A DNA stretch of 64,000 nucleotides from Branchiostoma floridae (Eukaryota > Chordata > Leptocardii > Amphioxiformes > Branchiostomatidae), in contig NW_023365698.1 in assembly GCF_000003815.2 (NCBI RefSeq), positions 64,001 through 128,000 on the forward strand, read 5' to 3'. Each line of letters opens with the position of its first letter. Within the stretch, counting starts at the first letter, position 1. The position numbers and the translations under genes are program-made. This document shows, piece after piece, positions 1-11,100 of this stretch. The notes below the pieces were generated by a model that saw only the letters and a program-made list of their open reading frames with translations, did not search any database and had not been told where the DNA came from.

Positions 1-1624
1 AGTGAGGAAAGATACGATTAAACAAACACCTTTCCATTATCTTTCCGACAATGCTAAGAAGAGAAATTGGGCGGTAATTGTCTACTGAATCTTTCCGGCC
101 TTTTTTAAAGACAGGACAAATATTTGCATCCTTCCACTGCGCAGGAACCCAGCCTTGGTTCAAACTTCTGTTAAACAATGCAGTCAGGTGAGGAGCGATC
201 ACATGTGCACACTCTCGAAATACGGTAGGTGAAAGTCCATCTGAACCAATAGCCTTGGTGCAATCGAGTCCAGACAGTACATTTTGGACTTCTTCAATTC
301 AAAATACAATATTTCCTAGACATGGATGTTCGAAAACCTCGATTTCAGGCAGACAGAGAGTATCATTGGATAAAGTGAAGACTGAATGAAAGTAATCGTT
401 AAACTTGTCAGCCTTCTCTTTGGCGGAACTTGCTTCGCCGCTAGCTGATTTCAAGACGGCCGGAAGGCATTTGGATTTGGTTTTAGATCTAAAAAAAGAC
501 CAGAACCTTTTCGGGTTCGTTTGTACTAGAGGTCCAATATTGTTCAGAAACGACTTGTACTTTGTCTTAATGAGTCTTTGAAGATCGTTTCTGAGTTTTC
601 TAAACTTACTCCAATGTGAAGGACTGTTAGTTCGTTTGGCTAATCGCCATGCCGTCTTCTTTTTGTTGCGCGCATGTCTGACTTCACCGTCGAACCAAGG
701 TAATAAAAATGATCGTTTTACACACATTTTGGGAACACAAAGCTCAACAGATTCGGTAACTTCGAAAATCCACCTCTCCCAGACATTGTCAAGATTTACA
801 TCATCGTTGATAATGTGGAGTTTTGTTTCTAGATCCGACATTATCCTATTAAAGTTACCTCTTTTATAATTATAAACATATCGTTTATCTTCATGCCTTT
901 TGAGCTTTCTATTTATAATCAAACCAAACTGTAATATAGCATGGTCAGTGTGGGATACTCTGAAGTCACCTGTTCGATTTCTAAACATTTGTCAGGTACG
1001 TTAGTCAACACCACATCTAGCAGATGGCCATGACTGTTGGAGATGACATTATTTATCTGAGTAAGAGCGTAGTCATTTACTAAATCACATAAGTGAGTGG
1101 CTTTCTGCTTTAGACCAATCTATGTTTGGGCAGTTAAGATCACCCATCAGTACTACCTGGTTGTACTCCTTGGAGACACAGCTGAGAATAGAACTCAGAT
1201 TAGCATTAAAGGCAGACAGGTCACCACTCGGTGGCCTGTAATACACAATGAGTACAATTTTTTGATGATTTGTGGGATGAATGTCACGGATAAGAACCTC
1301 GTCCATGGGCTCAAGGTCCTCTCTTCTCTGTGAGAGGATATTAGATTTAACAGCCAACATTACACCACCACCTGTCACTCCAGGCTTGGTGACGCTTCTG
1401 TCTTTCCGATGAACGGTATAGTCCTGGGGCAGAAGCTCCTGGTCGGCTACACACGGGGTTAGCCAGGTTTCAGTCACCGATATGATGTCAGGCTGGACAG
1501 TAGCAACAAGATTTTGAAAGCGAACGAGTTTGTTGTATTTCTTGCTAACTGACTTGACACTACGGGCGTTTAAATATAGTACATTGAGACATGGATTGTC
1601 AGCCGGGAGAGTCTTAGCTCGTTG
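1..1624 (-). pseudogene. LINE ORF2: endonuclease plus start of reverse transcriptase, frameshifted, runs off window
   Basis: Second ORF of the same element, supplying the nicking endonuclease and reverse transcriptase for target-primed reverse transcription. The apurinic-type endonuclease begins just after the ORF1 stop: LNARSV, then TETWL near 1470, YYRPPSGD near 1245 and MGDLNCP near 1145. At about 1085 the frame ends in a stop but continues in another frame (CDLVNDYALTQINN...), then returns to the first frame near 985 with a SHTDHAIL segment matching the conserved SDH region, so at least two frameshifts are present. Reverse-transcriptase motifs (KKGRKDSVDNYRPISLLS) appear at about 15-115, and the rest lies off the left edge. 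The copy is non-functional but retains its 5' half, which is unusual because most LINE copies are 5'-truncated. Confidence 0.85.
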
Positions 1625-2895
1625 CTATTCGCCCACCAACGGTCTGGAGTTTGAGTGAGTGTTTACACTGTTCGTGGCGCAGTCGCGGACAGTATCACAG
1701 GAGACGGTTGGAACAGGAGGACATGTCGCGGGCATGGCCGACAGGGATTCCCCACACGTAGTCCGGAGGTCCAAAGGTGGAACATCGGTGGTGAGTGGAG
1801 GGGTGGTTATGTGGGAAACGGTTTTGGTGTGTGATTCACGAGCAGGCTTCGGGACTCCTTGACTAGATGATGGAACAGGGCCTACAGCGACCTGAAAACG
1901 TTCTGCGTTCTGTTTTTTAGTTGCCGGATGTGTGCGTTGCTCGGGTGAGGGTAGCGAGCGTTTCCTGTTCCTTAAGTTGTAGCGATCGTTTGTGGGGCGA
2001 TAGCTTGGTGCTATGACGTCGCTGTTGGGATGTGGTTCCTCAGCCGGCATGTGTCTGGAGGCCCTAGACCGCCGCTTATTCCTGTGATTAGAGAGGTGGC
2101 GCCTGTCAGCATCAGCAACAGCTGGTGGACGCTGATCTGTGTGTTGAACACGAATGTCCCGTATAGCTCCTGCAATGGTGGGGTCAGATTCATCCTCTAG
2201 TCTAGCGAGTGACTGGAATCTGTTAGACGTAGGTAGGGCTGGTCTCACATACGTGTTAAAGGCTCGGTTGATCATGTCAACCGAGTCTTGGGTTTGGGGA
2301 CTAAACCCAACGGAATCATCTCGGTCAGCAGACCTTGTTTGATAGCGAGTTGGATGTCGCTCGGTTTCAGTAATGGAGGCGCAATTTGCCTTGGTGTGTC
2401 CACTCATACCGCATGAAAAGCACGTGATGTTAGGGCATTCGTAATAAGCCTTGTGGTCGAGAGCTTTGCAGCGTCGACAGTTGACTATCTGCCCTTGACC
2501 ACAAAATACCTCAAGATCAATGTCAGTACATTCAGAAGGGTTCAGTGGATGCGGCACACTAATGGTGGTGAACCTCGGGGGCGGATGCTCAGTGAACTTT
2601 TCCACGTAACAGAACCTGTGCCCCGTTCTAAGGTGCTTGAACATGTCAGTAGCGTTTTTGACTAGATGTCTCTCGATTGGTGTGGCACGTATGGAAAACT
2701 TGTCTACCCAATCAGCTACAACGGAGTCAGGTACCGAGTGATACACCCCGTGTATTGATATCCTGGTTAAGCGAGGTTTTGTCAGGGGTGTAGTCACGAA
2801 GTCGAGCAAAGTCAGGTCCTTGCCATGTAACTGAATGTGCGCCTGTTAAGAGCTGCGGCCTTTACTTTGGGGTTTGACAAATTGATGATGATCAT
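1625..2895 (-). CDS. LINE ORF1 (gag-like, zinc knuckle), probably frameshifted near its start
   Basis: First ORF of a non-LTR retrotransposon, expected to encode a nucleic-acid-binding chaperone packaged with the element RNA. The frame is open from about 2850 down to a TAG at 1625-1627. It contains a CCHC knuckle (CFSCGMSGHTKANC, C-x2-C-x4-H-x4-C) directly preceded by a second Cys/His cluster beginning CRRC, then a basic, proline-rich C-terminal half. The likely original start is the ATG at 2895 (reading MIIINLSNPKVKAAAL...), which lies in another frame. A one-base frameshift around 2815-2830 would join the two, so this copy looks decayed at its 5' end. ORF2 follows in the same frame after the single TAG. 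Order and domain content fit CR1/L2/Jockey-like elements; I cannot place the clade without a search. Confidence 0.8.
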
Positions 2896-5887
2896 TGGGG
2901 GAATAACTTGAACACCCAATACACCTTTCTCACGCGGCGGCCATGATAGATCGAAAACGAGTTCAATGGGGCATGTCCATCATAATTAGCAGTTCAACCA
3001 ATGATAGCCTACCAATTAGGAAATTGACCAATAAGAGATTTGGCTGCATGTCCGTCAAATATTTGCATTATTATGTGTCTATTTTGCATCTCTTAAGGGG
3101 ATACTGACACTTTTAATAATACGTTCATTTTTTTTAAAGAATTTTACTTTATTGTGCAGCAGTTGAAACAACGTCAAAGTTTTGATATGTATTTTGCACA
3201 GATTCTAAATGCCTCCCAAATATATTTTACATACAATATAAACAAATTGATAATGATGTCTATCAATAAACAAATAAACTTTATTATGCAATAGTTGGCC
3301 CGGCGTTGAAGCTTTCACAAATATTCATTTTTCAGCTCTATTGAACGAGACAATGCATTGGTCAGCCCAGGCAGTAGCGCTGATCTCACATCCATAAACA
3401 CTGATTTTGACGAATATTTCGATCATCTCGAGACCATAAAAAGCAAAGCCAGGCACTGGATCCAACGTATAACTCATGGAGAGAAATTTTACTCCGATGT
3501 TTGAAAGAACTGTCCATCAGTTTTTAGCGTACCGTTTTTTTGCAAATCATGCCAAATTTTTAATAGCTCCAATTTTCCAGCAATTGAAAGGCACACAACT
3601 CGTCGCCAACAGCTTTCTAGTGACTATTCAATTTGAAATTACTGGCATACTAGGTTTCTTTTGTGTCGATGAAGGTTAGACATCCAGGTAATAAGATATG
3701 CTAAAAAGCAAATGGATATGATTTTGGAAACAGTCAGACGTTTCAACCGGCATCCACCAGTTTTCGTCAGTGACACTGAAGTGATCTGGAAGAAACAGGT
3801 CATTTATATCCCAACTATAAATGAAGACAATTTTAAATATCTAACAGGGAACGCTGTATTGTAAGACAATTTTAGTCTGAAGACATTGGATTCCAATAGA
3901 AAATAAAAGGTAATTGTCAAGCTGAATACAATTTTGGATTTCAATGGGAAACAAAGTTAAGACACAGTTAATGCAAATGAGTCAATTAGCTCTGTTGTTT
4001 TGGTTACAGAAGCCTTAAAGTTTGTTGTGTTTTGGATTTCTTTTGACTACGTGCTATTACCTATTTACAAACTATATACTACTCGGCCTTCTACACATTG
4101 ATTTTTTTTTATATTTTATATCAAACCTGATCTTTAAATACCGGAGTTATCATTTGATTTTCGAACAAACGTAAAAGTTAACTATTTATAAGTATAACTT
4201 TTTTCGTACATTTTCCCTTCATCTGTAAATTTGTTCATTCTAGTTTAACTTTTTCTCATTATGATCAGATGATTATATTTCATTTATGGGTTCTGTCTTT
4301 AGAAATTATATCCAAAAAGCCAGCAGGCAATGCATGATTCCTGGTAGGACAAATAAGTAAAAAAAACGCACGAAATGCCAAAACGGTATTTATCTATAGA
4401 TAGAAAAAAATTACTAATCAAGATTTTAAAATGATTGTGCGTTATCATGGACAATAGTAGTTCAGCTGCATTAATTCTTCATAAATCCGGACACGTTGAT
4501 AGTCTGAATTTTTTTAATGCAATTCATTAATCTGACGAAAGTATTGATTATGGTTGAAGTTATAAGCTAGTCTCTGCTTTCCTATTTAAAAAGTATTCAG
4601 CTTTGAAATGGCAACGGATACGAGCTACATTTAGTTTAATTATGAATTTTAGATTCAACACATTTTGTAAGTTAGTGAAACAGAGTTTAATAACTTTTAC
4701 ATTTACATTAAATTATAACCACTTATTAGGAATGGTGCCCTAAACTTCAAGGAATGGACAACTGTTTTAAAACTTAGCAATCCCCATGTACATTTCAAAC
4801 CCCATGTGCAAAGTTAGCATAACCCACAACATAGTCAAATAATCTTAACGTCGTACATTAGGTCCGCCCCAATGCACGAATGCACAATGTACTTCGTACA
4901 GATCGCTCTCTCCATGTACGAAGTTAGGTGGCTAGCTTCGTCCAGCCTCATGTACGAAGTTAACCTAGCTACTTCACAGATAATTGTCGACGTTCCCCTA
5001 ACTTTGCCGACAGCTGTTGTCGGAAGTTGTCAGAAGCTAGAAGTTGTCGGAAATTACGTGTGACGTAGGCTGATCCTAACTTGGTACATTTCATCCATTT
5101 CTAAACATGCAAACCCAGTCCTATTAAGTATTCGTCTTTTTCTGTCAACTTCTTAACAGTCGTCCATCTTATATCTGCCTTATAAGCGTTTGTAACAGCG
5201 GGGTTCAAGCGCCACCAACTTACCAGTCCAACGGGTCTAAACCTTTTAGCCTTAAGGTTAGTGGGAGTTGGTTTCGTAATCTGGAGGGCCTGATCTCGAA
5301 TTACGGAAGCCAGGAGGCTGAAGTTTCTTCGGCCAAATCGACCTTTTATTCACTGTTTAGAATACTATCTTAAGTGCAAAACCCGCTACTTTTGTACAAT
5401 AAGCTTAAGCTTAAGTAACATTTGCGATACTTGACCTAGATCACCTTTAAAACAAGCAAACGATCAAGACAGTTTTTCAACACACACATGTAGAACTTTG
5501 TAACTTCAAATTTGACCTGCAAACTTTCTAACCTTTGGCCGGTCAAATGCCGACTCGCATGATTTTCTGAATATCATTGCGCTTCACATTTTCTAGCCTA
5601 ATGTTGACGAGTAAATCGAGTAAATTGACGGTTTGTCAAAATTTGGTTATCTTATACTTTCATTTAAAACTATTTAAATTTCTAGGATGAAAAAAATTAC
5701 ATATTTGGCGAGTATCTGTATTGACATTGGCCCTTTTTATATGCACCAATGCTCGGATTGATACCTTATTTATTTATTTCCGGGTGTTGTGCAGCTCAAA
5801 GACGTGTCCCTTGCAGTCCGTTGCAGTTTGTCTGGAGTTTCTTCATAAAAAGCTTTCTCCAATTTTGGACAGAATTTAATAGGCAAG
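2896..5887. other. intergenic, LINE 5' flank to CYP20 5' side
   Basis: AT-rich stretch with no coding region I can support. 4855-4970 carries several copies of a GTACGAAGTTAG-like word, including the palindromic ATGTACTTCGTAC. About 5190-5320 has a decayed tRNA-like segment (GTAACAGCGGGGTTCAAGC) that also occurs on the minus strand near 38870-38900, so it is probably a SINE relic. The bases just before 5888 should hold the CYP20 promoter and 5' UTR; I see no clear TATA box. Confidence 0.5.
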
Positions 5888-8056
5888 ATGTTGGACTACG
5901 CAATTTTCGCCATCACGTTTGTGGTCTTTCTAATTGCTACGGGGTTGTATCTGTACCCGGTATGTTTTAAATCCTGATGTTTACGTTTATAAAAGGAAGC
6001 TAACGATATGTGTAATTGTAGCTACCGTTAACGTTTTGTAACTGCAATTCAGACTCAGTTGACAACATGTGCATTTGATCACCAGTCTATTGTTGTTTTT
6101 CACAGGGCCCAAATAAAATAACCACCATCCCAGGACTGGAGCCATCAGACCCAAAGTAAGATGTAAACTTCATGTAAGAATATATAGCTACATATATTCA
6201 AATTGTATAACGTTATATTTGTAATGATTAAAGAAGCGCCATAGAGGTCTGTTGATCACCGTGGTTGATTCATTTGTTTAGATCTTACTTATGTAAGCCT
6301 TTTTCTTCGAGACATAGCAAAGCAATGTGTTCCATACTTTTCTGTATTACTTTTCTCTGCATAAGGTTGATTATTCAATACTTGCTTTAACATGCAAACT
6401 TCTGTTATGAATGTACAACTATTATGAGGCACATGAATGTCATAACATATTGTCACACACTATCACTTAATAGAATAAAGTACCAAAAGTTATTTAAGAA
6501 ACAAGCTATCTTTGTTAAGATATTATCACGTATCTTCAATGCTATCACAGGGATGGTAACCTGGGTGACATAGGCAGGGCAGGCAGTCTGCATGAGTTCC
6601 TACTGAAGCTCCATGCAGAGTACGGAGACATCGCCTCCTTCTGGTGGGGGCAGCAGCTGGTCGTTAGTCTGGGGGCGCCGGAACTGTGGAAACAACATGA
6701 ACGCATTTTTGACAGGCCACGTAAGGATATATGCCTTATATTTAAAGATTCAAGCCCTTGGATGGAGGCAATAAAGATTTAAAGATTCAAGCCCTCGGAT
6801 NNNNNNNNNNNNNNNNNNNNNNNNNNNNNNNNNNNNNNNNNNNNNNNNNNNNNNNNNNNNNNNNNNNNNNNNNNNNNNNNNNNNNNNNNNNNNNNNNNNN
6901 TTTAACCGTGGAAATCAGATAAATGGAATTTGCATACCAATGCGAACAAAAAAAAAGATATGACGAATTACGTTTCAAACCATGTGGTATTCTGTTGTGC
7001 AGATGGATTTGAAAGTGGAGATGTGTGATACTTCGATTAAGTGTGGAGGTACACGAGTTCCACAAGGCTGCGCTGGAAAATGTATTATAAACGTGTTTTT
7101 GGTAGTTGAACCAAAAGTAGTAAAGAATTATGATTTGTGTGGAGGAGACATGCCGTTGAGTGCATTGAACATAAAAAAGAACCTGTCTTCAGCTCTTTTG
7201 TAGTGTTGTGCTACAGAGGTCCAGTCTAGTGAGTTTCTGTGAGTTTTACAGTATCTGTAAGTTCTGTCTGATAAAGTCTGTAAAAATTTAGTGATTTTTC
7301 ACTCTGTCATACATGCATTTACTGGATTATACATGAAATTGTAAGTAGTATAATTATATAAAAGGGATACTATAGTAATTCTTGGGGTTATTCCTGATAT
7401 AATGACATACATCGTCTGGCTCTTGATCAAATGTTAAACTTTTTGTCAAACTCTTCCAGCTCTGCTTTTTAAGGGGTTTGAGCCTCTGATTGGTGCAAAG
7501 TCTATCCAATATGCTAACGGTTTGGATGGTAGGACCAGGAGAAAGCTGTACGACCCCAGCTTTGGGCACAACGCCATGAAATATTATTACAGCATCTTCC
7601 AAGAGGTAATATGAATATTAAAGTGTTTGCTGTGTTTTCCTACCAAGAGATTTGTAAGAAGCTTGCCTACATATGTACATCCAATCTGCACTTTACTGTT
7701 AGTGTTAAATGAGGCACCAGTACTTGTTAGTGGCATAGTTTTGTGTTTGAGACATAACTAAGAGGTTCTGGTTTCATACCTCTGACATGCTCGGATGTTG
7801 TGCCCTTGGGAAAGGCACTTTACCACAGATTTCCTTACTTCACTCAGGTGAAAATGAGCACCTAACTGCAAAACTCAAAAGGGATATCACTTTGGTAGTA
7901 TAAATGTTCTGTGTTGGAGGAGAGCCACATCTATAGTATGAAAGTAGGGGTCCATCACTGTGTGATTGGATCAAATGCATATGTATGGATATGCCGCTTG
8001 TAAGCTTGTCAAACCTGGTATGTTATGACATGAGACAGTTTACCTGGAACACAATA

Positions 8057-8100
<44 letters not shown>

Positions 8101-11100
8101 GTCAGTACAATACAAAGAACACAATTTAAAAAGACATTAAACCAATGACATCTACCATAAAATGTTTTGTAGTTGGGGCAAGAGATGGCACAGAAATGGG
8201 AGTCTATGGAGGGTGATCAGCACATCCCCCTCCGTGCACACACCATAGACTTGACTATGAAGGCCATCACTCGCTGCTCATTCGGAGACACCTTTAAGGA
8301 TGAGGAGTGTCTTCAGTTCAGCAGGAACTACGACATTGTGAGTAGACAGATTTTCTTTGAATTACTAAGAAAAAATATAGGATTTTGGCAAGAAGGTTGT
8401 TTGTGTTGGTTAAAGTCCGCATTATGAAATAAATTTTCTGTAAGTTCTAACATGCGAAAAGTGTCCAATTTTTAATATATTTCCAGTGCTGGGATGATAT
8501 AAATGAGAGAACTAAGGGAAATTATCCCGTGGAAGGAAGTCCCAGGGAGAAAAAGTTCCAAGAAGGTATCACTTTTCAGCATCCTCATTCAATCAATTGA
8601 CCAATTCTGAATGTCCATCACTTTTTGCAACCATTGGTCCAACCAATGAGAGAGGCGCTGCGTGTTGGTCAAAATTTCATTTTCATGTTTTGTTTTGCAT
8701 TTCTACATTTTGGCTGAGGCGGGCGGGGCTATTGGATCAGTGATTTCAAATAACCTGCAATTCCACATATACTTATTTTAATTTTTTTCCCAATCCTTGG
8801 CTCAAGTTCCATTCATCATTTTATGTGTTGAATTTTCCTTGATCAGCACTGGGAAGGTTGCACACTACCATTGGTCGGGTTGCAAAGTACCGTCGAGAGA
8901 ACCCTCCCCCACCCCAGGAGCAACTCTTCATCGATTTGCTCATTGAGGGGGATCTGCCTGAGGAGCAAGTAAGGGCAAAGTCACATACATATTGGACGAT
9001 TTCCAGTGTGATGACTTTATACCACTGTTTATGTTTAAGTCCCCCCCCCCTACGTCATACATGGCAGTGGCCTTTAACGATTTGAAGCCATTGGGCAACA
9101 CAACTTATGCAATCATTACATTGGGGTCAAGTGGCAGTAATGTGTGTGTTTAAAGTATTGCCAAGTACTTTAAAGTATTTGGCATGGCTTGACCAAACTC
9201 ATGCCCTACTGAATTGAAGACAAACGTTTACCAAGTGATTGTACATTTTACGAAGTATAAAATGTACAGTCATGTATTTTAAAAGTGTTTGAAATGCTGT
9301 GATGCACATGCTACTGTTGCTCTGAAGCACTTTAACACCTTATACATTATTAGTATTTCATGATTGTCATGTCCTCATACATTTGCCCATAAGTCGAACA
9401 AAACTGTGGTCTTAGTTGATAATTATCTGTACAATGTTTTCCTACTTTCAAAGGTCTTGTGTGATGCTATGACATATATGGTTGGAGGATTCCATACTTC
9501 TGGAAACTGTGAGTATAAAAATCTGTAACATAAAACATTTAGAATAACATTTTATTATTTCATTGTTTTTTTTTTGTTTATCAGGAATCTCAATTAGTTG
9601 AGTACATCAAACTATTCGTCCTGGAATCCTTTAATTATTCATTCAAGTATAGCCTCAACTAACACATTTACTATGTGTGTGCTATGTTTAATCTATTACA
9701 AAATTAGAAAGTTATAACCGGACACTTTTCTAGCATTTTAGAATGCTTGTAATCTCAAGTTTCAAAGAAGTCCGCTAGAGAGCTGTAAACACTTGAAATT
9801 TCCCCTGAATCCAAAGGCTTCCAAACATCAATGATGAATAAAGTCAAAGCCTTGTAAATACTTAACATTGCATATCTCTTCTTTGTCCCAACATGTGGAA
9901 CTTTAGCTCAACTGTACATCATTCGTTTATTTGAGCTAAAATGAATAAATATAACTTTCACTTTCACGTATCATATTTCTGAGGCAGGTGATACTTATGT
10001 TTCTTTCGTCATGTTCCTTAGTGCTGACATGGGCCCTGTACTTCATTGCCACTCATAAGGAGGTAGAGGAGAAACTGTACCAGGAACTGATCGATGTCCT
10101 TGGGAAGAAAGAAGACGTCACCCCAGACAACATTTCACAACTAGTGTAAGAGCCTTAACAGATAAGCTATTAAAAATGAGTATATCAATTAGGAATATGA
10201 AAATATCAGTAATATCGTAAAATATAACATGAGAGGGGTGGAGGAAACTAGTTATGTGGAGATTCCGAGCGAGCTCGCCGGAGTGAGTGAGTGCCATGGA
10301 ACAAGCATCGCATGTAATTCATTTGCTGTTTTGTCTCTCATCTCAATAACACTAACAATAAACTACATGTAGCTAGCTAACTGTTTTGTGTCACAGAAGA
10401 TCAGACAATTAGAGTTTTCTCTACTCTTATTGGTTTTCAGTTTTTCTTAATGATCGCTTCAGTCTACTATTCTCGACTGACTATGTGACCTGTATTTTTT
10501 ACCTTCGCCGAGAAGGTTATATTTTGGGTAGCGTTTGTATGTTTGTATGTATGTATGTAGAAGACCAGCATAACTCAAGAACGCCTAAATGGATTGTATT
10601 GATATTGGTTTGTGGGTAGGTTTTGACGAGACCTGAAAACGATTAGATTTTGGGCCCCCTAGCAGCCTGTTACGGTACTGCAGCGGAACTTCCTGGTTTT
10701 ATATCTCGAGTTATGAATATGCTGCGGCTATGATTTTTAAGTGTTAGACAGCTCTTGATGCCGAAAGTGAGTGGTGTAAGATTGTGCTCCCTAGCCGCTT
10801 GTTTTGGAACAACAGGGCAGGTATAGTACCAGAATTTAAAAGGAAATAACTCAAGAATGCGTTTATGGATTGTTATGGTTTTTTGGTACTATGTAGATGG
10901 CTTAAATGATGATTTATATAATGATGATCAACTGATATAATTTATGCAAATGAGAACCTTATTTGCATAATTATTACAGCAGTTGTAAAGGTTAGGATCA
11001 TTTGGCAAAGGTATGGGGTCGTGGAACTCTAGTTTAATAATGTAATACTGAAATGAAGGAAGAAAAAGTAAAACATGATGGATGTCATGTATTGATGAGT

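Noticed and set aside
3476-3679. 67-codon ORF upstream of CYP20
   Set aside because: AT-rich, no homology or exon borders recognised.
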